From Cellvibrio fontiphilus (lineage in GTDB: Bacteria; Pseudomonadota; Gammaproteobacteria; Pseudomonadales; Cellvibrionaceae), in the NCBI RefSeq assembly GCF_035317345.1, contig NZ_JAYKTU010000001.1: a stretch of 64,000 nt of DNA. One strand, 5' to 3'. Of this stretch, positions 8,301-16,428 are shown one piece after another. The notes under the pieces are model-generated. The model searched no databases, was not told the origin of the DNA, and saw only the letters and a program-made list of their open reading frames with translations. Each line of letters begins with the position of its first letter. Within the stretch, counting starts at the first letter, position 1. A program made the position numbers and the translations under genes.

Positions 8301-8899
8301 CGCGCTTCCGCATCCATCTGCTGTGCCAGCACTTCATATTCTTCTTTTTCGCGCTGCAACAGTTCCTGCAGCTGAGTATTGCCAGATGTCTGCTGATTGT
8401 TTTCTGTGAGTTGGCTTTTTAACTGCTCAATTTGAATCTGCAGCTCACGCAATTCGATTGAAGGATCTTTAGGGGCTACAAACGGCGCTGGCTTAAATGC
8501 AGCGCCTTGCATACCAAATGCACGCTGGTACCAAACCGCCAGCTCGCGCGCGGCACGCATACCGGTAATCGCTTCTTTGTGGTGAGTTTTAAATTGATGA
8601 GTCGCTTTATTACCTTCCACTCTTAATAAGTGAAACAGCTCCAGCACATTAGGCTCAAGGCGAATCTCGTGGCGAATCTGCTGCAGCAATTCCAGCTGAG
8701 TGGTACGGTCATCAAAACGGATATTGCAGCGAACAGCTAAATCCTGCGCGATTGCCTCACCCAGCTGGCGCAACTTGATGAGAGTGGTATTGGGGTCGCT
8801 AATAAATGAGCGTTCTGCCGCCGCTGCAAGCTGTACAAAAACGGGGTCATGTTCTTGGAGAAAATCAAAATTGGTCGATTCAGGGCTGGAAGATATCAA
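5378..8899 (-). CDS. hsdR: Type I restriction-modification endonuclease/translocase HsdR
   Basis: A 1173-residue restriction and DNA-translocation subunit. It has an N-terminal DUF4145-like helical domain (about 1-135), a Q/E-rich coiled coil (about 148-265), a PD-(D/E)XK nuclease (ADYVLF then VVEAKR, about 318-335), and a superfamily-2 helicase with Walker A ATGTGKT near 478, DEAH near 581 and GLTATP shortly after. A helicase C domain (MIGRATRR) and an EcoEI_R-like C-terminus follow. This is much longer than classic EcoEI HsdR because of the extension and coiled coil. The start is TTG, backed by a GGAG seven bases upstream; no in-frame ATG lies nearby. It is the first gene of hsdR-fic-hsdM-hsdS. 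Confidence 0.95.
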   Translation of the reverse strand: MISSSPESTNFDFLQEHDPVFVQLAAAAERSFISDPNTTLIKLRQLGEAIAQDLAVRCNIRFDDRTTQLELLQQIRHEIRLEPNVLELFHLLRVEGNKATHQFKTHHKEAITGMRAARELAVWYQRAFGMQGAAFKPAPFVAPKDPSIELRELQIQIEQLKSQLTENNQQTSGNTQLQELLQREKEEYEVLAQQMDAEARQYKQLAQDTENRLIAQQQEFEARIKQLQDDLALQSAEHQKFLQQQVVQVSQKTQKASAQLTLNEELTRVIIDQQLIEAGWEADTQELNYKKGARPEKGKNKAIAEWPTTAGQRADYVLFAGLIPIAVVEAKRENENVAGKIPQAERYSRGFKIDATLMPAWAEQGRTIAWPDAADGHFHIPFVYSCNGRAFVKQLKEQSGTWFRDVREASNIAEPRETFHSPAGLLDKLKRSRELAEQKLKAEGFAYLKLRDYQEKAIVAVESALANNQRNCLLAMATGTGKTRTIIGLIYRFLKAERFKRILFLVDRTALGNQALDSFKEAKLEENKTLSSIYNIAELGDMAAEAETRVQVATVQAMVKRLFASDNPPTIDAYDCIIVDEAHRGYTLDQEMTDGELATRDAAQYLSSYRRVLDYFDAVKIGLTATPAKHTSEIFGKPVYTYSYREAVADDWLIDHEPPIRYETLLSKNGIKLDKGSAVSAINTYTGEIESALLEDEINFDVEAFNRKVITEGFNQVICEQLAKELDPFGDEKTMIFCATDLHADMVKRLLDAAFKDIHNGSYNEAAVRKITGKSDKVEQLIRNYKNERYPNIAITVDLLTTGIDVPKICHLVFLRRVKSRILYEQMIGRATRRADDIGKTVFKIYDPVDIYAALQEVSTMKPLVRDPNITLEQLVDELTNPDTLEKGLNAPGVQAETSHAQDVLAELGQKVMRVMRKAHKAAESKPELKQKLDELENLWGVAPQKLHQHLQELGPRQAAEFMRRNNGFIKSVDEVKFILGSEHRPIIYEGRDEFLTREQNFGVNEKPADYLLSFNDFIKNNINQSAALAVVVNKPKDLTRDQLKEIKVLLDNAGYSETKLKAAWRNSTNQEIAASIIGHIRQAALGEPLIPFDQRVNNALQKILASYSWLPPQRKCLERLGKQLVHEVIIDQGFVNNAFAQEGGAKRVDRLLDNQLDKVLNTLADGLWGEAG

Positions 8900-9103
8900 A
8901 GGTCAAACTCCATTGATGCTCGCCAGTGGGTGGGGTATTTACCCAAGGGCTAATGATTCCTCAATTACGCCTGATCCCTGCTACTGTACGAGTTGCCATC
9001 ACCTGTTCCTTAGGTGCGCTGTACCTTAACAAGATTTTTAAGACCGGCAAAGCAGTGTGTGGCGATTAGTTGAGCTGGCCGCGAACTGATAATCTCGACA
9101 CAT

Positions 9104-9134
9104 AAAAAAAGAGGCCGCAATGGCCTCTTTTTTT
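9104..9134. terminator. Bidirectional Rho-independent terminator downstream of yceI
   Basis: An AAAAAAAGAGGCC stem pairs with GGCCTCTTTTTTT around a GCAAT loop, with T-runs on both strands. It ends the minus-strand b561-yceI unit. It sits between yceI and the hsdR 5' region (hsdR starts at 8899) and insulates the restriction locus from it. The remaining 8900-9103 is presumably the hsdR promoter; no clear -35/-10 pair was assigned. Confidence 0.9.
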
Positions 9135-9176
9135 ATGGCGCATTTAAGCGCACAAGGAAGAATAATTCGCGCCGAA

Positions 9177-9761
9177 TTATTTTTTAATACCTTCCACATG
9201 CAATTCCAATTTCACAGTTTGTGAGGCTGGGCCTAGATCCATTTTGATATTGAAATCTTTCATGTTGATTTCGGTTTCGCCTTCAAAACCGGCGCGGTAG
9301 CCGCCCCATGGGTCTTTACCTTCGCCGACTTTATCCACTTCGATGGTGATGCTTTTGGTTACACCATTCAGGGTCAGGTCGCCGATGATGTCGAATTCGT
9401 CTTTATCATCGCCATCCACTTTGATTTGTTTGCTGACAAAAGTGGCTTTGGGGAATTTTTCCACGTTGAGGAAATCCGGGCTGCGCAGGTGTTTATCGCG
9501 CTCGGCGTGGTTGGAGTTAACACTGGTGGTGTCGATAGTGACATTGATAGTGCTGGCTTCGGGTTTGGCTGGGTCGTAGGTGAACTCGCCGGAGAAAGTG
9601 TCGAAGCGGCCAGTCAACCAGCTGTAGCCTAAATGCTTAACGGCAAAGTTGATGGAGGCGTGTGCGCCTTTGGTGTCGATTTCATAGGTATCTGCCAACA
9701 CAGGCAGGCTCATAACACCAATGCTGGAAACAGCGAGGGCAAGCAGGGATTTTTTTAACAT
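9177..9761 (-). CDS. yceI: YceI family periplasmic lipocalin-like protein
   Basis: A 194-residue protein with a Sec signal peptide (KKSLLALAVSSIGV, cleavage after VLA near residue 23). The mature part is a single YceI domain: YEIDTKGAHASINFAVKHLG near the N-terminus, then F-T-YDP, SPDFL and a C-terminal LELHVEGIKK. Family members form a beta-barrel that binds polyisoprenoid or amphiphilic ligands, and in E. coli expression rises at high pH. The ATG has a strong AAGGAG site. It lies 74 bp downstream of a cytochrome b561 gene, a frequent pairing that suggests a joint membrane redox or quinone-related role (inferred). Confidence 0.93.
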   Translation of the reverse strand: MLKKSLLALAVSSIGVMSLPVLADTYEIDTKGAHASINFAVKHLGYSWLTGRFDTFSGEFTYDPAKPEASTINVTIDTTSVNSNHAERDKHLRSPDFLNVEKFPKATFVSKQIKVDGDDKDEFDIIGDLTLNGVTKSITIEVDKVGEGKDPWGGYRAGFEGETEINMKDFNIKMDLGPASQTVKLELHVEGIKK

Positions 9762-9835
9762 AGTAAAACTCCTTTAGGGTTAAACGGTTGTCGAGCAATA
9801 GTTAATTAATGATCTAGTCACACAGTGTTGCAAAA

Positions 9836-10384
9836 TTATTTTTTCACCGGCTTGAGCATGCGCACCAGTGTGCGGTCGCGCACTACAAAGTGATGTACCA
9901 GCGCGCCAGCAACGTGTAATACCACCAGTGCGATTATTCCCCAGGCCAGGTATTGATGCAGTTCACCCGCAAGGTCGACCTGACCGGCGCTGAGTTCGGC
10001 AAGCGCGGGAAAGTAAATCCAATCAAATAAACTGGCGGGTTTGCCTTCCGCGGTGGTGATGAGGTAGCCGCTAATCAACACCACAAAAATCGCCAGATAC
10101 AGGCCCCATTTGACCAGCTTGGCCGCCATGAGTTGCACCGGTTTGTCGCCCAGTGCGACGGGGGTGGGGTTGAGCAGGCGCCAGGTGACACGCGCCAGCA
10201 TGAGCAGCAGCACAATCAAGCCGAGGCTGATGTGCAGTGCCGGGCCTTTGTGGTACCAGTCGTCGTAATAACCCAACCCGGTCATGTAGATACCCAGGCC
10301 AAATAAAAACAAAATCAGCAGTGCGCTGAGCCAGTGGATAACAATTGAAATCAGGCCGTATCCGGCGGAAGAATCCTTGAGCAT
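9836..10384 (-). CDS. Cytochrome b561 (four-helix diheme membrane protein)
   Basis: A 182-residue membrane protein of the prokaryotic cytochrome b561 family, with four predicted transmembrane segments (about 12-33, 49-68, 92-110, 147-168). Conserved heme-ligand histidines are visible: IHWLSA in helix 1, LHISLG in helix 2, ELHQYLAW and VLHVAGALVHHF in helices 3-4. The family moves electrons between quinones and other membrane carriers; E. coli CybB is a superoxide:ubiquinone oxidoreductase. It is the promoter-proximal gene of the unit with yceI. The ~260 bp upstream (10385-10645) has no recognisable gene. Confidence 0.93.
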   Translation of the reverse strand: MLKDSSAGYGLISIVIHWLSALLILFLFGLGIYMTGLGYYDDWYHKGPALHISLGLIVLLLMLARVTWRLLNPTPVALGDKPVQLMAAKLVKWGLYLAIFVVLISGYLITTAEGKPASLFDWIYFPALAELSAGQVDLAGELHQYLAWGIIALVVLHVAGALVHHFVVRDRTLVRMLKPVKK

Positions 10385-10645
10385 AGGTGCCTCTGGCGGT
10401 GCTTTTATTAAACGGTGCTTTTATTCAAGATAACAGTAAGCCTTGCGAATTACAGCAGCGCCAAGTCTAGCCCCGACGTAAGACACTATGGCAGTGGTGC
10501 TGTGTAAATCCCGCTTTACACTAAAAAATATTTCTATATCAATGAGTTAGCGTATTTATTGGCGATTATGCAAAAACTGTAGAAGCTGAATAGATCAGTT
10601 TTTTCGTTGTTTATGATTGGAATTTCAGGGGATTCAATCGGGTTT

Positions 10646-11035
10646 TTACGTGCTTTTGAGTACCGGACGCTTCTGTCCCTGCTCGTCAATGGCGACGTAA
10701 ATGTACTCGCCCTGGGTGACCTGCAGTATGTTGTGGGTGAGGAAATCCTTGATCCAGACTTCCACTTTGACGCGGATGGAGGTGTTGCCGATGCGCAGGG
10801 TGCTGGTGTAACAGCTGATGATGGCACCCACCGGCACCGGGCGCATAAATACCATGCTGCCCACTGCCACTGTGGCAACTCGCCCATGGGCAACTTCATT
10901 GGCGTGAATGGCGCCGGCGATATCCATTTGCGCCATCACCCAGCCGCCAAAGATATCGCCAAAGGGGTTGGTATCGGCAGGCATGGTGATGGTTTGCAGG
11001 GTAAGGGTGCCGGTTGGGTTAGTGGCCGCGTGCAT
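10646..11035 (-). CDS. Acyl-CoA thioesterase (YciA-like hotdog protein)
   Basis: A 129-residue single-hotdog thioesterase counted from the ATG at 11035 (MHAATNPTG), which has a GGAG site nine bases upstream; the longer open frame to 11170 runs into the dctM end and is not supported. The N-terminal L-T-L-Q-T-I-TMPADTNPFGDIFGGW contains the PFGDIFGGW catalytic-Asp motif of the YciA/BFIT-type acyl-CoA hydrolases; AGAIHANEVAHGRVATVAV follows on the central helix. It hydrolyses acyl-CoA esters to free acid and CoA in the cytosol; the chain-length preference cannot be read. It lies 80 bp downstream of dctM on the same strand and may be cotranscribed. Confidence 0.93.
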   Translation of the reverse strand: MHAATNPTGTLTLQTITMPADTNPFGDIFGGWVMAQMDIAGAIHANEVAHGRVATVAVGSMVFMRPVPVGAIISCYTSTLRIGNTSIRVKVEVWIKDFLTHNILQVTQGEYIYVAIDEQGQKRPVLKST

Positions 11036-11115
11036 TAGATTGACTCCACAAATAAAGCATTGGCTGAGTATAGCCGGCCAATGCCTGGGCTGGGCTGGGC
11101 GCCAGAAAGATAGGC

Positions 11116-12489
11116 TTACAACTGCGCCGGCAACCAGGTTACCAAATCCGGCCAGAGTGCCATCACACACAGCAGCAACAATTGCAGGGCGATAAAGGGA
11201 ATTACCCCGCGATAAATTTGGCTGGTGGGAATGGCGGCCGGTGCCACGCCGCGCAAATAAAAGAGTGCAAAACCAAACGGAGGTGTGAGAAAGGAGGTTT
11301 GCAAATTCACGGCGATCATAATGCCGAGCCAGATAGGATCCACCCCCATGGCAAGGAGTACCGGTGCGACAATTGGCACCACCACAAAAATAATCTCAAT
11401 AAAATCGAGAATAAAACCGAGCACAAACATTACCAACATCACCAGAAATACCGCAGTAAAAACCCCACCGGGTAGCTGGCTAAAAAATTCATGCACCAGT
11501 TCCTCGCCGCCAAAACCGCGAAACACCAATGAAAATAAAGAGGCGCCGATCAGGATCATAAAAATCATGGCACTGATTTGCAAAGTGCTGCGGCTAACTT
11601 CCCGCAAGCGCTGCAAACAAAATTGTTTTTTGGCGATGGCCAGCAAACAGGCGCCCAGTGCGCCGACACCAGCCGCCTCGGTGGGTGTTGCAGCGCCAAT
11701 CAGAATTGAGCCCAACACCAAGCCAATTAACAACAACACCGGCAATAAACTCAGCAACACCCGCAGCAGGGAAACTTGCTCTTCCTGCTCGTCAATCACC
11801 ACGCGCGGAATAATGCTTGGGCGCAGCCAGGCGGTGAAAAAAACATAGAGGATATAGAGCGCAACCAAGGCTAAACCCGGGAGCAAGGCAGCGACAAACA
11901 AATCGCCCACAGAAATAGTTTTGGGGTTGAACACACCCAGTGTTAATTGCGCTTGCTGATAAGCGCTGGAGAGCACATCGCCAAGCAAAACCAGTGCGAT
12001 GGAAGGCGGGATAATTTGCCCGAGGGTGCCGGTTGCGCAAATAGTGCCACAGGCAAAACTGGGGGCGTAACCGCGCTTGAGCATCAGGGGAAGTGACATC
12101 AAGCCCATTGTGACGACTGTTGCACCAACGATTCCGGTACTGGCCGCGAGCATGGTGCCCACCAGCACTACCGAAATCCCCAAACCGCCCGGCAGCCTCC
12201 CGCAGGCTTTACTCATATTTTCCAGCAGGTCTTCGGCGAGGCGGGACTTTTCCAACACTGTGCCCATAAACACAAAGAGCGGCACAGCCACCAAGGTGTA
12301 GTTGTTCATAATGCCGTAGAGACGCGCTGGAAAACTTTTTAATAAATTGGGATCAAATACACCGCCCGCAATTCCCAGCCCGGCAAACGCCAAGGCAACA
12401 CCGGCGAGAGTAAATGCTACCGGATAGCCAAACATTAAAAACACACAAATGGCTGCAAACATCAGCAGTGGAATTAATTCAATCAGCAT
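11116..12489 (-). CDS. dctM: TRAP transporter large permease (DctM family)
   Basis: A 457-residue membrane protein with about 12 transmembrane helices, the size and pattern of DctM/SiaM. Family signatures are visible: FVFMGTVLEKSRLAEDLLE, GATVVTMGLMSLP, the GQIIPPSIALVLLGD re-entrant region, and ATPTEAAGVGALG. It is the transport-channel subunit of a Na+-driven TRAP uptake system, normally for organic acids. It overlaps dctQ by seven bases. No DctP binding protein is adjacent on either side, so the substrate is unknown. The insert around residues 160-200 (SVGDLFVAALLPG) is usual for the branch carrying a longer loop. Confidence 0.95.
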   Translation of the reverse strand: MLIELIPLLMFAAICVFLMFGYPVAFTLAGVALAFAGLGIAGGVFDPNLLKSFPARLYGIMNNYTLVAVPLFVFMGTVLEKSRLAEDLLENMSKACGRLPGGLGISVVLVGTMLAASTGIVGATVVTMGLMSLPLMLKRGYAPSFACGTICATGTLGQIIPPSIALVLLGDVLSSAYQQAQLTLGVFNPKTISVGDLFVAALLPGLALVALYILYVFFTAWLRPSIIPRVVIDEQEEQVSLLRVLLSLLPVLLLIGLVLGSILIGAATPTEAAGVGALGACLLAIAKKQFCLQRLREVSRSTLQISAMIFMILIGASLFSLVFRGFGGEELVHEFFSQLPGGVFTAVFLVMLVMFVLGFILDFIEIIFVVVPIVAPVLLAMGVDPIWLGIMIAVNLQTSFLTPPFGFALFYLRGVAPAAIPTSQIYRGVIPFIALQLLLLCVMALWPDLVTWLPAQL

Positions 12490-13061
12490 GATGACTGCTC
12501 CTTGCTGGCGCTTGGTGTGATATTCATCAACACCAACAAACTGCGCAAGAGTTCAGCCAGCGCCTGCAGGCTCACACTCAGCGCCATCACCGGTAATAAT
12601 GTTTTTAATAAATACACCCCGCCGATACCGCCGGAGTCGGTAGAGCCTTCACCGATACGCCAACTCTCGCGCACAAAATCCAGACTGCCCCAGCCGATAA
12701 ACACCATGACCGGTAAGGTGAATAACAGGCTGCCTAACACTTCCACCCAGGCGCGGCCATGGAGCGACATTTTTTTGTGCAAGATATCCACGCGCACATG
12801 ACCATCCTGCTTGAGCGTGTAAGCCGCACCCAACATAAACACGGCGGCATGCATGTAGGTCACCGACTCTTGCAGGGCAACCGAGCCGATACCAAACAGG
12901 TGGCGCAAACCGACAACTATCGCCGTAACCACCACCATAATGCCGGTGAGCCAAGCCGTTGTGGTGCCGGTGATCTGGGTAAGGGAATCAAGCAGACGAA
13001 TAAACCAGAACGCAGTTGATTGCGCAGCAGCTGGCTGCGCCGAACTAGGAGACATGGCCAT
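12483..13061 (-). CDS. dctQ: TRAP transporter small permease (DctQ family)
   Basis: A 192-residue small membrane subunit with four predicted helices (about 35-55, 68-88, 108-128, 150-172). HAAVFMLGAAYTLKQDGHVRVD carries the conserved G-A-x-T-L-x-x-x-x-H-V-R-V-D pattern of DctQ. It pairs with DctM in the inner membrane. It is the first gene of dctQM; the next gene upstream is an unrelated M48 protease, so there is no dctP in the usual upstream place. Confidence 0.93.
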   Translation of the reverse strand: MAMSPSSAQPAAAQSTAFWFIRLLDSLTQITGTTTAWLTGIMVVVTAIVVGLRHLFGIGSVALQESVTYMHAAVFMLGAAYTLKQDGHVRVDILHKKMSLHGRAWVEVLGSLLFTLPVMVFIGWGSLDFVRESWRIGEGSTDSGGIGGVYLLKTLLPVMALSVSLQALAELLRSLLVLMNITPSASKEQSSC

Positions 13062-13192
13062 GATGAAAATTTGTTATGGGAATTGTGTGGCGGGGATTAT
13101 ACGCAAAGCGCTTGATGGCGCCGCGATTTTTATGGTCGAAACTTCCCTGTTCCAACCGGGGTAATCATTGCAGCACGGTTTAAGAGCAGCGG

Positions 13193-14464
13193 TTATTGCA
13201 ACCGGCCCAACTGCCCTTTTGCCGCCTCACCAATTTCCCCGCCGCCTTGGGCAGCCTGTTGGAAATATTGGGCAGCTTGGCTGCGGTTACCTTTGGCGAG
13301 AGCAACTTCACCAAGATAATAGGTGGCGATTTGCGTGGGCAAATAACGCTGGCTGGTAAGCAGGTCTTTTTCCGCCATGTCATTTTTACCCAATTGTTTA
13401 TAAGCGATGCCACGGAACACATAGGGTTTGAAATATTGCGGGTTGGCCTGGATAGCACGATCCAATGCGACCACCGCCTCGCTGTCTTTTTTCTGTTGCA
13501 TCAGCAACTGGCCTTTCATCTCCCAGAATAAATTTTCTTTGGGCTGCTGGGCGATGGATTGCTCCACATAACTCATGGCATCGATGTATTTTTTCTCACT
13601 CGCCAGTTTTTGCGCTTTTTGATAATTGGCGTAGGCTTTTTTGTCTTTGTTCACCTGTGCCATAGCGCGTTGGAATTGTGCTTTGTTGCGCACACCGCCC
13701 GGGTATTTGGCCGCATTCGCGCGGTTCCTGGCGACCCGCTCCTGGGAGGGAGGGTGGCTGGCAAACAGGCCTTCAATAAAACCACTATTGCGCCCTTCCG
13801 ATAACTTCACAAAAATTTCCTGCAATTCCACAGCGGCTTGGGCGTCGTAACCGGCTTTGGCCATGTATTTCATGCCGACTTCGTCCGACTCCAGCTCGTG
13901 GTTGCGGCCGTATTTGGCTTGCCAGGCTTGGGCGCCCACTGCCATAGCCCCCATACCCAACATACCGTACTCCGGTTTTTTCTCTGCAATCGCCACGCCG
14001 GCAAGCAACACACCAGCGCCCAGAAGCACATTTTGGGTCTGTTGCTGCGCGCTGTGACGGGCGGCAGCGTGCACAATTTCATGGCCTAACACCGCTGCTA
14101 ATTGAGCTTCATCCTCAAGGTAAACCAGGAGCCCGCGGTTGATGGCGAGCTTGCCGCCGGGCATGGCCCAGGCGTTGGGCACATCATTGTTGAGCACGAC
14201 AAATTCATAGGGCAGGTTGGGGCGGTCGCTTACCGCCGCGAGTTTTTTACCCACCTGTTGCACATAGGCAGTCAAACCCGGGTCCACCATATATTGGCCA
14301 CCCTGCGCCTGTTGGCCGGGGCCGTAATTTTGGGTACCGGTGGCGATTTCCTGCTCCGGCGACATGATGGACAACTGGCTTTTCCCCGTTACCGGATTGG
14401 TAACACAACCAGTCATCAGCAAGCTGAAGCTGGCTAGCGCAAGCAATTTAGCGATCAATTTCAT
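13193..14464 (-). CDS. M48 family zinc metalloprotease lipoprotein with C-terminal TPRs (BepA-like)
   Basis: A 423-residue predicted lipoprotein: signal peptide with lipobox LMTGC, lipidated Cys near residue 20. The protease domain has the zinc motif HEIVH (about 127-131) and the third ligand in ESDEVG. The region after residue ~285 contains tetratricopeptide-like repeats (PKENLFWEMKGQLLMQQ, NPQYFKPYVFRGIAYKQLGK). This resembles E. coli BepA/YfgC, which acts on outer-membrane protein assembly intermediates, though that protein is ~487 residues; calling it bepA is inference. It is transcribed divergently from the DUF4265 gene across a 77-bp gap. Confidence 0.9.
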   Translation of the reverse strand: MKLIAKLLALASFSLLMTGCVTNPVTGKSQLSIMSPEQEIATGTQNYGPGQQAQGGQYMVDPGLTAYVQQVGKKLAAVSDRPNLPYEFVVLNNDVPNAWAMPGGKLAINRGLLVYLEDEAQLAAVLGHEIVHAAARHSAQQQTQNVLLGAGVLLAGVAIAEKKPEYGMLGMGAMAVGAQAWQAKYGRNHELESDEVGMKYMAKAGYDAQAAVELQEIFVKLSEGRNSGFIEGLFASHPPSQERVARNRANAAKYPGGVRNKAQFQRAMAQVNKDKKAYANYQKAQKLASEKKYIDAMSYVEQSIAQQPKENLFWEMKGQLLMQQKKDSEAVVALDRAIQANPQYFKPYVFRGIAYKQLGKNDMAEKDLLTSQRYLPTQIATYYLGEVALAKGNRSQAAQYFQQAAQGGGEIGEAAKGQLGRLQ

Positions 14465-14541
14465 AGTGGGACTCCTTGTGTCTGAGCTGGGTATAATGCC
14501 ACATCTATTTTGACGAAAAGACCTAAATACAGGGTGAATCC

Positions 14542-15030
14542 GTGTCTAAAAAATCCTTACAAGTGATTGAACTTTTTGCCGGCCTGGGCGCCGATGGCAA
14601 GCCGATTGTCGAGCAACTGCATGTGCGTGAGCTGGACGATGGCAACTTCCAACTGGTGCAATCGCCCGCGTTTGCCAAGGGTCTGGCGAGTGGCGATGTG
14701 GTCAAAATGCTTAGCGATACCCGCGAATTCGACCTGGTACAGCGCAGCGGCAACCTGAGTATCCGCGTGTTCAGCCGCAGCGATATTCAGGCGCTGGCTG
14801 ACCAGCTCACCCCCGAGCTGGAAAAACTGGGCGGTGAACTGGATCGCGAAACCCCGCGTATGCTGGTCTATTCGATCCATGTGAGCTGCGGGTTCAGCGC
14901 GATAGAAAATATCCTCAACGAATTTGTCGGTCGCGATGGCCAGAGCGCCTGGATGTATGGCAACGTCTACGACCCGGTGGATGGCCAAACGCCGCTCAAC
15001 TGGTGGCAGGATCTGCTCAAACCCGAATAA
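14542..15030 (+). CDS. DUF4265 family protein
   Basis: A 162-residue soluble protein with GTG start and an AGGGTGA site upstream. Layout resembles DUF4265: an N-terminal beta-rich half (VRELDDGNFQLVQSPAFAKGLASGDVV) and a C-terminal half with SIHVSCGFSAIENILN and WMYGNVYDP. Function is unknown. It stands 31 bp before yaaA on the same strand. No signal peptide or membrane segment. Confidence 0.7.
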   Translation: MSKKSLQVIELFAGLGADGKPIVEQLHVRELDDGNFQLVQSPAFAKGLASGDVVKMLSDTREFDLVQRSGNLSIRVFSRSDIQALADQLTPELEKLGGELDRETPRMLVYSIHVSCGFSAIENILNEFVGRDGQSAWMYGNVYDPVDGQTPLNWWQDLLKPE

Positions 15031-15061
15031 CCCTTTCCTTTTGATGTGATACCCCGCGCCT

Positions 15062-15838
15062 ATGTTGCACGTTATTTCCCCGGCTAAAACCCTGGATTTT
15101 GAAACCCCATCGCCCACCTCTGTCCACAGCCAGCCGCAGTTTCTGGAGCACTCGCAGGAGTTGATCAACGACCTGCGGCTGTTGCCACCGGCGCAGGTGT
15201 CCAGGCTTATGTCCATCAGCGAAAAGCTGGGGCAGTTAAATGCCCAGCGCTTTTTGGAGTGGCAGCCACCCTTCACACCCGGCAATGCCAAACAAGCACT
15301 GCTGGCCTTCAAGGGCGATGTTTACACCGGTATGGCGGCGGAAACCTACAGCCCGCAGGACTTTGAGTTTGCCCAACAACACCTGCGTATTTTGAGCGGC
15401 CTTTATGGGTTGCTGCGGCCGCTGGATTTGATCCAGCCTTATCGACTGGAAATGGGCACCGGTTTTGCCAATGCGCGCGGCAAAAATCTCTATCATTTCT
15501 GGGGCGATATCATCACCGACCAGTTGAATAAAGAGCTGGAACAGCAGCGCGAGCGGGTGTTGGTGAACCTTGCCTCAACCGAATATTGGGGCGCGGTAAA
15601 TACCAAGAAGTTGCATGCCGAGGTGATTACCCCGGTGTTCAAGGACCAGAAAAACGGCCAGTACAAGATCATCAGTTTTTTTGCCAAAAAAGCGCGCGGC
15701 ATGATGAGCGCCTACATAGTGCAAAACCAGCTTAGCGATGTAGAGCAACTCAAAGGTTTTGACACTGCCGGTTATGCCTTTAACAAAGCCATGTCATCGC
15801 CGAAGGAATGGGTATTCACCCGCGCGGAATCCCCCTGA
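15062..15838 (+). CDS. yaaA: Peroxide stress protein YaaA
   Basis: A 258-residue cytosolic protein matching the YaaA/DUF328 family in length and motifs: MLHVISPAKTLDF at the N-terminus, FKGDVYTGM, LRILSGLYGLLRPLDLI..YRLEMGT, LVNLASTEYW, and a C-terminal FNKAMSSPKEWVFTR. In E. coli, YaaA is OxyR-induced and lowers free intracellular iron during peroxide stress, and its fold contains a DNA-binding helix-hairpin-helix-like element. No OxyR site was recognised upstream here. Confidence 0.96.
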   Translation: MLHVISPAKTLDFETPSPTSVHSQPQFLEHSQELINDLRLLPPAQVSRLMSISEKLGQLNAQRFLEWQPPFTPGNAKQALLAFKGDVYTGMAAETYSPQDFEFAQQHLRILSGLYGLLRPLDLIQPYRLEMGTGFANARGKNLYHFWGDIITDQLNKELEQQRERVLVNLASTEYWGAVNTKKLHAEVITPVFKDQKNGQYKIISFFAKKARGMMSAYIVQNQLSDVEQLKGFDTAGYAFNKAMSSPKEWVFTRAESP

Positions 15839-15978
15839 ACCGCCGCGAACACGAACAATTTCCATACAATTTGACTAAAAAACCAGTTTTCTGACGCCAG
15901 AATTTCGACTATTCTCTGCCGGTGCCAAAATCAGGAGCTTGGCATCCCCTCTTCTAATAACCCGATAGGATATCGCCC

Positions 15979-16359
15979 ATGAGCCTGAGCAATGCTTACC
16001 TCGACCATGTCATCGCCCGTTTGTCGCGGGTGACCGAGGTAGCTTATCGCCGCATTTTTAATGGCGCGGCGCTTTATCACCACGGGGTTCAATTTGCGCT
16101 GGTGGTGAATGATCAGCTCTATTTCCGCGCCGATGAGATGTCGCGCAGCCTCTATCAACAACAGGGTATGCACTCGCTGCAGCCGCGCGGTGTGAGCCTG
16201 CAATCCGACTTTTTCCAACTGCCCGACCAGCTGCTGGGCGAGCCCGAAGAGCTGCGCTATTGGGTGCGTATCGCGGTTGAGGCGTCCAGCATCGACTGTG
16301 CAGCGGAAGAGGAAGACACTGGCGTTATCAGCCTGCCGCCGCGCCGGGCGCGCGCCTGA
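15979..16359 (+). CDS. TfoX N-terminal domain protein
   Basis: A 126-residue protein consisting mainly of a TfoX_N domain: YRRIFNGAALYHHGVQFALVVNDQLYFRAD is the typical G-x-x-(L/F)-x-x-x-x-x-FA-x-(V/L) pattern of Sxy/TfoX N-terminal halves. The C-terminal TfoX domain is absent, so this is a short one-domain member, not the full competence regulator. The ATG has an AGGA site eight bases upstream. The last ~20 residues are acidic then arginine-rich. Confidence 0.85.
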   Translation: MSLSNAYLDHVIARLSRVTEVAYRRIFNGAALYHHGVQFALVVNDQLYFRADEMSRSLYQQQGMHSLQPRGVSLQSDFFQLPDQLLGEPEELRYWVRIAVEASSIDCAAEEEDTGVISLPPRRARA

Positions 16360-16428
16360 TTTAGCGCGCCAGCTGCAGGGGCGCTAATTCTGGTCTAGGC
16401 TCTAGGGATAACAGCTTGGGAGCAGGCA

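Noticed and set aside
14557..15312. 251-residue minus-strand open frame
   Set aside because: Antisense to DUF4265 and yaaA; no ribosome site or motif.
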